From assembly GCA_038205115.1 (NCBI GenBank), contig JBBRCE010000013.1, positions 37,993 through 101,992 of the forward strand: a stretch of 64,000 nucleotides of DNA, read 5' to 3'. The number at the start of each line of letters is the position of its first letter. Position 1 is the first letter of the stretch. Positions 9,196 to 18,212 of this stretch are shown here, piece by piece. A program made the position numbers and the translations under genes. The stretch comes from JBBRCE01 sp038205115. GTDB lineage: Bacteria; Planctomycetota; Planctomycetia; Pirellulales; JBBRCE01. The notes below the pieces were generated by a model. The model did not search any database and was not told the origin of the DNA. It was given only the letters and a program-made list of their open reading frames with translations.

Positions 9196-9378
9196 CTAAG
9201 TTGCGATGATCCGGCGAGTTGCCACTACCGCGCCGCTCCCTGAAACAATTCGAACCTTGCTTATCGGCGCGCGTGAATAAACTGAATGATTTTGATGCAC
9301 GGTTCCGCCGAACAATACTTTTCCTACTTCGCGTGCGTCCTTCGCGGTGAAAATCCATTTCACCTTCACGTCGGTCAT
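9196..9378 (-). CDS. Possible 60-residue protein
   Basis: A 60-codon frame starts with ATG six bases after the stop of the large haem-binding protein and ends 212 bases before the DUF1501 start. The peptide begins MTDVKVKWIFTAKDAREVGK and continues with VLFGGTVHQNHSVYSRAP and a Val/Ile-rich end. Alternating hydrophobic and charged residues and position in an operon gap support coding. No strong Shine-Dalgarno sequence is visible (GGGGA is about 12 bases upstream). I do not recognise a family. Non-coding status is possible. Confidence 0.42.
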   Translation of the reverse strand: MTDVKVKWIFTAKDAREVGKVLFGGTVHQNHSVYSRAPISKVRIVSGSGAVVATRRIIAT

Positions 9379-9384
9379 TGACTC

Positions 9385-12300
9385 TCAATCCCCATGATCG
9401 TGCGGCTTTTCGCTCGGCAGCGGCACTTGCATTGCCGTGGCCAGGTAACCGATCAGATCGCGAACTTCGTCGAGTGTCATGCGATCCAACTGGCCGTCCG
9501 GCATCATCGAGATCGGCGATTCTTTTTGCGATTCGATGTCTTCGTTGGAAATCAACAGTTGCTCCGCGTTGGTTTGCAGGACCAGGGTATTGCTTCGCGT
9601 TTCTTTGACGATGGCCGAAATCACTCGGCCATCGTTCATGCGAAACACTCGCAGTTTGTACTCTTTGGCGACCACCGCGCTGGGATCGACGATGTTCTCT
9701 AAAATGTAGTCCAAGTTGGCGCGATTCGAACCCGTGAGATCAGGCCCCACCTTGCCGCCGACGCCGTACAGCGTGTGGCACTGCTGGCAGGTGCGACTGA
9801 AAATCTGTCGACCGTTGACCAGGTTGGCTTGCTTGAGTGTTTCACTGGGCAGCGCGGTTTTGTATTTGGCGATGCTCGCCTGTTTGTCCTGCGACGATTC
9901 TTTGACCGTGCCCCAGGCGGCTTCGAACTCCTTCACGAGCTGCGGGTCTTTCAATTCGCGAATCTGGCGGGCGGTAAAGGCCGTGACGTCCGTGCGGGCA
10001 ATTGTGCCAGCCGCGATGGCATTAACCATTTCGGTGGCAAATCGTTTCCGCGAGGTCAGCGTTTCGATGGCGTCTTGCTTGCCTGCGGCGTCCAATTGCT
10101 TGTAAACGTCGATGATTGCACCCGCTGACTTCGAGTCGTCGTATGCCGCCAGCCCGCGAATCGCCTGCGCGCGCAGCCCTTGTTCGGCCAGCAGCGATTG
10201 CAGCAGCGGCGCCAAGTCGGGCACGCGCTGCTGAACCAGCACGGCAAGCGCCGACTGACGAGGCTCGGCGTCGAGTTTGGCATCCATCATTTTTTGCTTG
10301 AGGCTGGCGAGCGCTGCGGTTGATCCGAAGATCATTGAAATGACTTCGACGTTGGTCCGCACTTGCACGTTGCCGCTGTTCGCCAACTTGCTGGCCATCG
10401 ACTCCCAGCCGCGGGGCATTTTCTGCGATTTGCTGCCAGCCAGCTCTTCGCGCATTCCGACCAGGACATCAAGCTGTAGCGCGGCGTTATCGGTGGCTCG
10501 CAGTAAATCCACTAGCGAGTCGAGATTTCCGCCCAGAATATCGGTGAGTCGCTTCGCAATCAACCGGCGGACCAGGGGGATCTTGCACGATTCCGCCAAG
10601 CGGATGGCCTGCGTTCTGTCGGCCGCCACGGCCGGCTCGATGCCATACCAGATCATCAGCGGCAAATTGCGATCTTCGGCATCTTCGGAGTGGGTCACCA
10701 GTTGTTGCGCTATGGGCCAACGATCGGCCAGCGGCATCCGCTGCAACACCGATGCCAGTTCCAAACGCACACGCGGGCCGCTTTCGTGGAGACGCTGATC
10801 AACAATCAACTTTTGCAGCTTCGCCGGCGCGGCCCGACCATCAAAGGCAAGTTTTAGCACCCAAACGGCGACTTCCTGATCTACCACGCCATTCAAGTAA
10901 CGTTCTTGCAAGGCGTTGTCGAATCCGCCGACCGCGAACAGCGACCACAATGTGCGGAGGTTGATCGGAACGTCGTCTTCAGAATCCGACAATTCAAGTA
11001 ACCGCTCGCGTGCCTTGGTCATGTCTCGCCCTGCGGCGGCACGTTCCTGCAGAATGCGTCGCGCATGGCGCGCATTCCAATCGTTCTTGCCCAGTTGCAT
11101 TTCGACCAGTTCGAGTTCCGTACGTTGGTTCAAATCGAACGGCCGTGGCGGCTTGGCGTCGCCGTAGCTGACTTTGTAGATACGACCGGTTTCGCGATTG
11201 ATCACGCCAGTGCTGTGGCATTCGCCGGTGTCGTTCCAATCGGCTACGTACAGGCAATCGTCGGGGCCCATCAGCAGAAAGTCGCCGCGAAACCACTGAT
11301 CGTTGGCCATTAAAAAGTCAGGCGCGTGGCGGCCGACATAGCCCGCGCCGCGTTTTTCCAAACGGTCGTGATTGATACGATTTCCGTGGAGATTGCACGT
11401 GAAAATGCCATTGCGATATTCATCGGGCCAGGTTTCGCCTTGATAGATCACCGCGCCTGCATGCGCGTGTCCACCGCCGGCCACGCTATGCAAACCTTGT
11501 CCGCCGCGCGAGGTCGTCCAATTGCCGCCGCCCCAGTGCAAATGGTCGGACGTTGGTTCGATCAATTGATAACTATGCGGATTGACGTCCTCGCCGAACA
11601 TGCGCTGGTAATGGGCGCCGGGAATCACTTGCCAGAGGTGGGCAATCACGCAATTGGTGATGAACATCTGACCGTACTGGTCGTAGTCCAGACCGAACGG
11701 ATTGGTAGTGCCGTGACAGACGACTTCGAAGATTTTTTTGGTGGGATGAAATCGCCAGACACCGCAACTGATTGGCTGGCGATCTTTATCCTCACAGCCC
11801 GGCACGCCGACTTTGGAAGGCGCGGTGATGCCGTTGCAGCCGTACAGCCAACCGTCCGGTCCCCACAACAGCGCATTGAGCACGTTGTGTTTTCCTTTGT
11901 TCGACCAGCCGTCGAGCATCACTTGCGGCGGTCCGCTGGGTTTGTCTTCTCCCTCTTTGAACGGAATAAAAATCAGATTTGGCGAGTTGCAAACCCACAC
12001 ACCGCCAAAGCCTGGCAAAATTCCCGTGATGTAGTTGCCTTGATCCCAGAACACGGTGCGCTTGTCGTAATGCCCGGTTCCCTTGGTATCTTCGAAGATT
12101 AAAATGCGATCGTGCCCTGTGGCCGCCCAGTTGGGATACGAATAGCACTCTGCCACCCACAGACGTCCACGGTCGTCGAACGCCATGGCAATGGGCTGCT
12201 GCACGTCCGGCTCACCAGCCACTAGCGATACCTTAAACCCAGCGGCAGGTGTCATTTTGCCAGCCGCCTCGTCCAGCGCCACGGGCTCTTTTTGCGCCAT

Positions 12301-12474
12301 GTGCGAATCGGCGTTGTAGTGTATGCCCGGCTTGGCTGGCGGAGATTCCGCGTAGGCAAGTTGCACCGCCGGATCATGCGGATCGACGATCATCGCTGCC
12401 GCAGCATAAGACAGCGACAGAACTGAAAAATACGCTCGGAGAGATTGCGCAGAAAGAATTTGTCCGGCCAGCAT
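9385..12474 (-). CDS. PVC-type haem-binding membrane-bound dehydrogenase-like protein
   Basis: 1029 residues. Order of parts: signal region; a six-bladed propeller, about residues 75-430, with the phrases QPIAMAFDDRGRLWVAECYS, NVLNALLWGPDGWLYGCNG, ADWNDTGECHSTG and RGDFLLMGPDDCLYVADWND; HEAT-like helical repeats, about 470-840; and a C-terminal cytochrome c domain with CQQCH at 896-900 followed by GVGGKVGPDLTGSNR. This is the layout of the planctomycete/verrucomicrobial putative membrane-bound dehydrogenase family, predicted to oxidise a sugar or alcohol outside the inner membrane and pass electrons to the haem. Substrate unknown. The propeller has many His and Trp residues (HLHWGGGNWTTSRGG, GGGHAHAGA). 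Probably transcribed with the downstream small frame and DUF1501 gene. Confidence 0.92.
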   Translation of the reverse strand: MLAGQILSAQSLRAYFSVLSLSYAAAAMIVDPHDPAVQLAYAESPPAKPGIHYNADSHMAQKEPVALDEAAGKMTPAAGFKVSLVAGEPDVQQPIAMAFDDRGRLWVAECYSYPNWAATGHDRILIFEDTKGTGHYDKRTVFWDQGNYITGILPGFGGVWVCNSPNLIFIPFKEGEDKPSGPPQVMLDGWSNKGKHNVLNALLWGPDGWLYGCNGITAPSKVGVPGCEDKDRQPISCGVWRFHPTKKIFEVVCHGTTNPFGLDYDQYGQMFITNCVIAHLWQVIPGAHYQRMFGEDVNPHSYQLIEPTSDHLHWGGGNWTTSRGGQGLHSVAGGGHAHAGAVIYQGETWPDEYRNGIFTCNLHGNRINHDRLEKRGAGYVGRHAPDFLMANDQWFRGDFLLMGPDDCLYVADWNDTGECHSTGVINRETGRIYKVSYGDAKPPRPFDLNQRTELELVEMQLGKNDWNARHARRILQERAAAGRDMTKARERLLELSDSEDDVPINLRTLWSLFAVGGFDNALQERYLNGVVDQEVAVWVLKLAFDGRAAPAKLQKLIVDQRLHESGPRVRLELASVLQRMPLADRWPIAQQLVTHSEDAEDRNLPLMIWYGIEPAVAADRTQAIRLAESCKIPLVRRLIAKRLTDILGGNLDSLVDLLRATDNAALQLDVLVGMREELAGSKSQKMPRGWESMASKLANSGNVQVRTNVEVISMIFGSTAALASLKQKMMDAKLDAEPRQSALAVLVQQRVPDLAPLLQSLLAEQGLRAQAIRGLAAYDDSKSAGAIIDVYKQLDAAGKQDAIETLTSRKRFATEMVNAIAAGTIARTDVTAFTARQIRELKDPQLVKEFEAAWGTVKESSQDKQASIAKYKTALPSETLKQANLVNGRQIFSRTCQQCHTLYGVGGKVGPDLTGSNRANLDYILENIVDPSAVVAKEYKLRVFRMNDGRVISAIVKETRSNTLVLQTNAEQLLISNEDIESQKESPISMMPDGQLDRMTLDEVRDLIGYLATAMQVPLPSEKPHDHGD

Positions 12475-12591
12475 GTGGGCGAGTCCTTAGAAGTGTTTGG
12501 CGAGTTAAGGGGATCGCCTTCGCCTAACAGGATACCGCAAAGCCCACATCGGAGCTTGTCACTCGGCAAAAATTCTTCGGGGAGATCATCG

Positions 12592-13947
12592 TTACCCAAC
12601 AGCAACCGGCGTGAGCGCGGCAACCAAGCGGTCGATCTCGGCCTTGGTGCGTTTTTCGGTTACGGTCACCAGGAAACAATCGGAGAGGTCTGGATACCAC
12701 TGGCCTAGCGGCACACCGGCAAACAGGCCGGCTTCCAACGCTTCGGCCAGCAGTTCGTCCACGCGATTGGCGGAATCGCGGACGACAAACTCCTTGAACA
12801 TCGGCCGGTCGAAGGCCAGCGACAACCGCGAATCACCTGCGGTGAGTTGCTGCGCGGCGTAATGCGATTTGCGAACGCACGCTTCGGCCACTTCCTTGAG
12901 CCCTTGCGGGCCGAGCAGGGCCAGATAGACCGACGCTCGCAGTGCGAACAGACCCTGATTGGTGCAGATGTTACTGGTGGCTTTTTCGCGGCGAATGTGC
13001 TGCTCGCGGGTTTGCAGCGTCAAAACCCAGCAGCGGCGGCCTTGACGATCCACCGTTTGCCCGGCGATGCGGCCTGGCATGCGGCGGACGAACTCTTCGC
13101 GGCAGGCCATGATACCCAAGTACGGACCGCCATAACTCATGGCGGTGCCCAGCGACTGCCCTTCGGCCACGACAATGTCGGCACCGTAAGTGCCAGGGCG
13201 TTTGAGCAAGCCCAAGCTGATCGGATCGACGGACACCACCAGCATCGCGCCGGCATCGTGTACAACCTTGGCCAATAATTCCACGTCTTCCAGGCTGCCG
13301 AAAAAGTTCGGATTTTGGATCAGCACGCAGGCCGTGTCGGGCGTGATGGCCGCAGCCAAATCGCGCGGGGAGATCGCGCCGTCTGGCGTGCCAACGGTAA
13401 CCAGCCGCGTATCGAGATTCTGGAAATAGGTCTCGATGATCTGGCGATATTCCGGATGAACGCTGGCGGCGGTGACGACCTGCCCATGTCGGCCGGTGGC
13501 GGTCATGCACATCAGCACGGCTTCGGCCGCGGCGCTGCCGCCGTCGTACAGGCTGGCGTTGGAAACATCCATGCCGGTGAGTTGCGTGATCAGCGTTTGA
13601 TATTCGAAGAATACTTGCAGATTGCCCTGGCTGGCTTCTGGCTGGTAGGGCGTGTAAGACGTGTAGAACTCGCCGCGCGAGCCCACGTAATCCACCACGG
13701 CCGGCACAAAGTGGTCGTAACTGCCGCCGCCTAAAAAACAGACGTTCTGCGCCGCCGAAATGTTCTTAGCGGCGAGTTGCCCGACGTGACTGGTCAGTTC
13801 CAACTCGGTGAGCATGGCCGGAATGTCGAGATCGCGCTTCAACCGCAATTCGGCCGGAATCTGCGCGAACAATTCGTCCAGCGACGCGACCCCAATTGAC
13901 CGCAGCATGGCCGCCTGATCTTCGGCCGTGTTCAGAATGAAAGTCAT
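12592..13947 (-). CDS. gcvPA: Glycine dehydrogenase (decarboxylating) subunit 1
   Basis: 451 residues, the normal size of the N-terminal half of split P-protein. The sequence has the expected GSYDHFVPAVVDYVGSRGEF, the FYTSYTPYQPEASQGNLQVF block, SLYDGGSAAAEAVLM and the EKATSNICTNQGLFALRASV block. The PLP lysine is carried by subunit 2, which is not encoded next to it: the next gene on this strand is the unrelated haem-binding protein. Together with GcvH and GcvT it decarboxylates glycine and passes the aminomethyl group to lipoyl-GcvH. It is the last of three gcv genes on this strand. Confidence 0.96.
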   Translation of the reverse strand: MTFILNTAEDQAAMLRSIGVASLDELFAQIPAELRLKRDLDIPAMLTELELTSHVGQLAAKNISAAQNVCFLGGGSYDHFVPAVVDYVGSRGEFYTSYTPYQPEASQGNLQVFFEYQTLITQLTGMDVSNASLYDGGSAAAEAVLMCMTATGRHGQVVTAASVHPEYRQIIETYFQNLDTRLVTVGTPDGAISPRDLAAAITPDTACVLIQNPNFFGSLEDVELLAKVVHDAGAMLVVSVDPISLGLLKRPGTYGADIVVAEGQSLGTAMSYGGPYLGIMACREEFVRRMPGRIAGQTVDRQGRRCWVLTLQTREQHIRREKATSNICTNQGLFALRASVYLALLGPQGLKEVAEACVRKSHYAAQQLTAGDSRLSLAFDRPMFKEFVVRDSANRVDELLAEALEAGLFAGVPLGQWYPDLSDCFLVTVTEKRTKAEIDRLVAALTPVAVG

Positions 13948-14059
13948 GCGAGAATGCTAATCCGTGGCAAAGGAAAGAGGCGTGCCCTGCACGCGTCGAA
14001 AAACTTGCTGCGCGCCTTTGTCGCTGCGGGAACCGCCAACATTGACGCTGATCTTGTTT

Positions 14060-14455
14060 TTAGTGCCCCTCTTCGGCGCACTGTTTTTGATAGGCAGTGT
14101 AGTCCAGCAGATCGGCAGGCACGGCGCCGGCCAACTTGATTTTGACGATCCAACCGCCGTTGTAAGGATCGGTGCCCAGCGTTTCTAGCTTGTCGGGCAG
14201 GCTGGTGTTGACTTCCACAATCTGACCGTCGACCGGGCTGTACAAGTCGCTGACGGCTTTGACTGATTCGATTTCGCCAAACGATTCGCCGGCTTTGACT
14301 TCGCGGCCAATTTCCGGAAGCTGCATGAACACCAGATCGGTGAGTGCTTCGACGGCAAATGCCGAAATCCCCACGGTCGCGACGTTGTCGCTGCTGGCGG
14401 CATCCACGTACACCCATTCGTGCGTTTTGGCGAATCGGAGTTCCTCGGGCTTCAC
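14060..14455 (-). CDS. gcvH: Glycine cleavage system H protein
   Basis: 131 residues from a GTG at 14455, preceded by AAAGGA eight bases upstream; this start gives KPEELRFAKTHEWVYV, the normal GcvH N-terminus. An ATG 30 codons further upstream would add an unconserved leader. The lipoyl-lysine site is GEIESVKAVSDLYSP with K66. The barrel-sandwich fold and total length match the family (about 127-130 residues). H protein shuttles the aminomethyl group from P protein to GcvT. It lies between gcvT (upstream) and gcvPA (downstream), with gaps of about 100 bases on each side. Confidence 0.96.
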   Translation of the reverse strand: MKPEELRFAKTHEWVYVDAASSDNVATVGISAFAVEALTDLVFMQLPEIGREVKAGESFGEIESVKAVSDLYSPVDGQIVEVNTSLPDKLETLGTDPYNGGWIVKIKLAGAVPADLLDYTAYQKQCAEEGH

Positions 14456-14558
14456 GTGCGAATTCCTTTGAATGAAGCAATCTGGATGATCGAACGGTGA
14501 ATGCGCGAGCAACCTTGCGCAACTCGGCTGATAGCCGCGATGCACGATTCTCTAACCT

Positions 14559-15665
14559 CTACCGTCGATAGAACGGCAACTTAACCACTTCTGCGGTTGC
14601 GGATTGCCCGCGAATGTCAATTTCAAGCGTTTTGCCAATCGTGCAGTAATTGGCCTCGACGTACGCCATGGCAATCGGCTGGTCGAGCGTGGGCGAAAAC
14701 GTGCCGCTGCTGACTTCGCCAATTTTGCGGCCGTCACAAAGTACGGCGTAATGTTCGCGAGGCACGCGGCGTCCCGCAAGCTTCAGGCCAATCCGCCGAT
14801 GCGGCACGCCGATTTGCTTGGCCCGTGCCAGGGCGTCGCGCCCGGGAAACTGGCGGCCTTCCAAGTCAACGGCAAACGACAAACCGGCTTCCAGCGGATT
14901 GATTTTTTCGGACAGTTCGTGGCCATACAGCGGCATGGCGGCTTCCAGTCGCAACGTATCGCGGCAACCGAGACCGGCAGCCATCGCGCCTTGCGCCTGA
15001 CCGGCCTGCAACAACTTGGTCCAGATGCCTTCGGCCGCTTCTCCGGGCACAATCAATTCGAAGCCATCTTCGCCCGTGTAGCCGGTGCGGCTCACCAAAC
15101 CGGCGTGTTCATCAATGGTAGTTTCCAAGCCGGAATAATACTTCATCATCGATAATCGCGCGGCAACCAGCGGTTGCAACAGTTCGACAGCCAGCGGCCC
15201 TTGCACGGCAATCATGGCCGTTTGCACGGTTTGATCTTGGATTTTGACGTCTGATCGGCCATTCAACCGCGAGTCGATCCAGGCCACGATTTTTTGACGG
15301 TTGCTGGCGTTGACCACCATGACGTAATCCGTGCCGCTCTCGCCGGGCAGGCGATAGACCAGCACATCGTCTAATATGCCGCCATTGTTGTTGGTAACCA
15401 GACCGTAACGAATTTGGCCCGGCGTCATGTTGTCGATGCGGCGAGTAACGAGGCCGTTTAGAAATTCGGTGGTGCCAGCGCCCGAGATTCGCAACCGGCC
15501 CATGTGCGAAACATCGAACAACCCCAGCGACTTACGGGTGGCTTGATGCTCGGCGACGATCGATGCGTATTGGACCGGCATGGACCAGCCCGCGAAATCG
15601 ACCATCCGGCCGCCATGCGAGGCGTGCCATTGATGCAGCGGTGTTTTGGCAAGTTCTTGAGACAT
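14559..15665 (-). CDS. gcvT: Aminomethyltransferase (glycine cleavage T protein)
   Basis: 368 residues. It starts ELAKTPLHQWHASHGGRMVDFAGW, then has LFDVSHMGRLRISG, the folate-binding segment RTGYTGEDGFELIVP, and GLGCRDTLRLEAAMPLYGHE. These are all diagnostic of GcvT, which transfers the methylene group from aminomethyl-GcvH to tetrahydrofolate and releases ammonia. It is the first gene of the gcvT-gcvH-gcvPA set. The 87-base gap to the upstream MFS gene is too short for a tandem glycine riboswitch and I see none. Confidence 0.97.
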   Translation of the reverse strand: MSQELAKTPLHQWHASHGGRMVDFAGWSMPVQYASIVAEHQATRKSLGLFDVSHMGRLRISGAGTTEFLNGLVTRRIDNMTPGQIRYGLVTNNNGGILDDVLVYRLPGESGTDYVMVVNASNRQKIVAWIDSRLNGRSDVKIQDQTVQTAMIAVQGPLAVELLQPLVAARLSMMKYYSGLETTIDEHAGLVSRTGYTGEDGFELIVPGEAAEGIWTKLLQAGQAQGAMAAGLGCRDTLRLEAAMPLYGHELSEKINPLEAGLSFAVDLEGRQFPGRDALARAKQIGVPHRRIGLKLAGRRVPREHYAVLCDGRKIGEVSSGTFSPTLDQPIAMAYVEANYCTIGKTLEIDIRGQSATAEVVKLPFYRR

Positions 15666-15752
15666 TTCCGCAATTGTAGCCGTTTGCTCAAGACTTTAAA
15701 GGGGCTGCCCCGCGCAGGTGGCAGACGCTTCGTTCGCGCCTGCCGGCCGCGA

Positions 15753-17921
15753 CTAATGCTGCGTAGCAAGATCGGGCGGAGCGGCGCCCACATCGCGCAA
15801 TGCCTGCCGGATTTCGTCGGCTCGCGCGTCGGCTGGCAGCGGAACGCCAACAGTGACCATCGACACCGTCGGACCGCCGGCAACGGTCGGATTCGGAGCA
15901 TTCAGCGCCATAAAGACAGGCAACAACACGGCTGCGGACTCGCCCTGAAGCTGGCTTAACAGTTTTTCGGTCGCTGCGTCCGGTCGATCGGTAAACACCA
16001 ACGCTACCAAATTACCTTCGGCCAACGTCTGCGTCGCCAGAGCCAAATTTGACGCGCCGGAGACCTGAGTTGCCTGAACGTTGGTGACCAACAGCTTGTT
16101 TCGCTGCAGGAATCGAGCCAGAAATCCTTGGTCGAGATCGGTCGGAAGCTGTGATGCAAAAAATCGCGTTTGCCGATCAATGACAGCCAGTACGTCCAGC
16201 ATTTGCTCCAGTTTTTCGCAATTGGTCAGTAGGATCGCAGGAGCGAAACTGGGCAGGTTATGTAAGCCCCGGCCCTGCAGGTCGCGGCGGCCGCGGTGCT
16301 TGAGCAGCCAAACGGTGCGGGCGACAAAGTCCGGCCGCTTCCAACACATCAGCCCCAGCATGGTGGCGGTAATTAAGCTGCCGCCAAAGAACAAGCCGTG
16401 CGGAATGACGCGACGCTTTTCGAGTTGTTCCTGGTAACGCTCCAGCATTTCGCGATGCTCAAGCTTATCTTCGGTTTGCGCAACATCATGACGAGTCAAA
16501 TTCAAGCCAAAAAGTCCTTGCAAACCGACACTCAAGGCCGTGAAAACGATGATTGCCACCAAGCCGCCAGCCACGTTCAAAAAATTGCTGGTTGCCACAA
16601 TGTTGCCCTTACTGTCTTTGGGCGCTCGGTGCTGGAGCAGCGTATAGAGCGGCACGATGTATAAGCCGGCCGAGATGCCAACCAGCAGTAAGCAGACGAC
16701 CGTCGGCACGCCGTGGCTGGCAGCGCCCAGCGCCGCCGTCAGCAGGACCATCAAACCCAAGCCAATGGTGACCAGTCCCAGTTCCAAGCGATGCCCGGAC
16801 AACACTCCGGCAAACCCGCAACCAATTCCCACGCCCAATCCGACGACGGAAATCAGCAGCGCGGATTCCAGTTCGGATGCCGACTTTCGCTTGCCTTTGT
16901 GCGCCCCGTGTTGGTGGGATTTATGATCGACCCGCGCGCCTTCCGCATCCGTCGCAGGCGTATCGGCAGCCGCTTGCGTTTCCTCGTCGTCAGGTAGATG
17001 CACTCGCGAAGGATCATTGATTTGGCTGACCACCCATTCGTGATCTTTGTCCGTTTCGCCTTGCAGAATCACCGTTTGTCGAAGAAACAACGTCATAAAT
17101 GAAAAGAAGGCAATGCCGATGACAGCCAGCACCAGCGAGCGCGATTTGAACAGCGCCGACAAATTCGCTTGTAGCGGCGTCCAGGGATTCAGCACCAGCG
17201 GTTTGTGAGGAGTCGCCGCGGGCATGCGCTCGATCCAGGTCGACGCAACCGCGCCAATCACCGCCAGGCCCAACAACACGGCGCCGATCAGCCATTCTTT
17301 GCCAAGCACGATTGAGTCGCCGCTGATGTCGGAACTCACCTGCCAGAATAAGACGCCGCCAAACGAAGTGCCGAGAATCTGTGCCACGAAACTCGTGCCT
17401 TCCAGCAGCCCGTTGCCGCGCGAGAGCACGGAGGAATGTAAGATTTCCGGCATCACGCCGTATTTGGCCGGTACAAAAAACGCGCTGTGAGTACCCATCA
17501 GAAACACCGCGGCAATCACCAGCAGGGCGCTCCACCGGGCCACGGCGTGCGAGTCGGCGCCAGCTAGCGACGATAAATGTGGAAGCAAAAATCCAAAAAA
17601 GCAGAGACCCATGATTGCGACTTCGGCCATCTTCCAAAACACCAGCACGCTACGCTTGCTGTATTTGTCCGCCAAAATGCCAGCCAATGGCGAAAAGAAA
17701 AAGAACGGTGAAATGAAGCAACCCGTGACCAGCGAAATGACCATCGTTTCGCTAACACGATGGTGGAGAAAGCTGCTGTTGGCGTAGCGAACCAGCATGT
17801 CGCTGCCGTACAGAATGGCTGCGATGTGTACCGCCTGGTCGTTGAATGCGGCGAGAAATTGCGATAACACCAGCGCGATGAACGTCCGCGAATTCAGCGT
17901 CTTAGCAGGCTCAAAAGGCAT
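15753..17921 (-). CDS. LplT-like MFS transporter with degenerate acyltransferase-like tail
   Basis: 722 residues from the ATG at 17921 (a GTG seven codons upstream is possible). Residues 1 to about 520 are a major facilitator domain resembling the lysophospholipid transporter part of transporter-acyltransferase-ligase fusions: FIALVLSQFLAAFNDQAVHI, VPAKYGVMPEILHSSVLSRG and GNGLLEGTSFVAQILGTSFG. A cytosolic loop rich in His/Asp/Glu/Lys (HKSHQHGAHKGKRK) interrupts the middle. After the last membrane segment come about 190 soluble residues that look like a PlsC domain (AILLTNCEKLEQMLDVLAVI, then LAEGNLVALVFTDRP), but the HX4D active-site His is replaced by Cys/Lys and the FPEG block is not intact. 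No AMP-ligase domain follows. Substrate is inferred. Confidence 0.75.
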   Translation of the reverse strand: MPFEPAKTLNSRTFIALVLSQFLAAFNDQAVHIAAILYGSDMLVRYANSSFLHHRVSETMVISLVTGCFISPFFFFSPLAGILADKYSKRSVLVFWKMAEVAIMGLCFFGFLLPHLSSLAGADSHAVARWSALLVIAAVFLMGTHSAFFVPAKYGVMPEILHSSVLSRGNGLLEGTSFVAQILGTSFGGVLFWQVSSDISGDSIVLGKEWLIGAVLLGLAVIGAVASTWIERMPAATPHKPLVLNPWTPLQANLSALFKSRSLVLAVIGIAFFSFMTLFLRQTVILQGETDKDHEWVVSQINDPSRVHLPDDEETQAAADTPATDAEGARVDHKSHQHGAHKGKRKSASELESALLISVVGLGVGIGCGFAGVLSGHRLELGLVTIGLGLMVLLTAALGAASHGVPTVVCLLLVGISAGLYIVPLYTLLQHRAPKDSKGNIVATSNFLNVAGGLVAIIVFTALSVGLQGLFGLNLTRHDVAQTEDKLEHREMLERYQEQLEKRRVIPHGLFFGGSLITATMLGLMCWKRPDFVARTVWLLKHRGRRDLQGRGLHNLPSFAPAILLTNCEKLEQMLDVLAVIDRQTRFFASQLPTDLDQGFLARFLQRNKLLVTNVQATQVSGASNLALATQTLAEGNLVALVFTDRPDAATEKLLSQLQGESAAVLLPVFMALNAPNPTVAGGPTVSMVTVGVPLPADARADEIRQALRDVGAAPPDLATQH

Positions 17922-18212
17922 CACGTTACTCGATATTTCCACCGCAAAAGTTTAGCCGCGATCTGCCATCGACAGGACGTCGATCAAGACATTGGGCCAG
18001 TCGTCATCGCTGCCGATTGTCACGAATTGGCCAGCGGCGGCCACGGAATTCGCTCAGAACTGCCGCGACGATGAGCGACGTGCAATCTTCCGGCAAAGCG
18101 CCTATTATATTCAAGAAGGTGCCGTCGTCACCGCCAAATCGCCCGGTTGCCGGGTGCACTTGGCCGGTTTGAGACGCGGTTATTCTTGGACACATTCTTG
18201 CAGGCCGCAACT

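Noticed and set aside
8984..9388. In-frame N-terminal extension of the second DUF1501 protein
   Set aside because: The 135 extra residues lack any family similarity and would bury the Tat-like signal that starts at 8983.
15666..15752. Possible glycine riboswitch before gcvT
   Set aside because: Only 87 bases are available and no paired aptamer architecture is visible.
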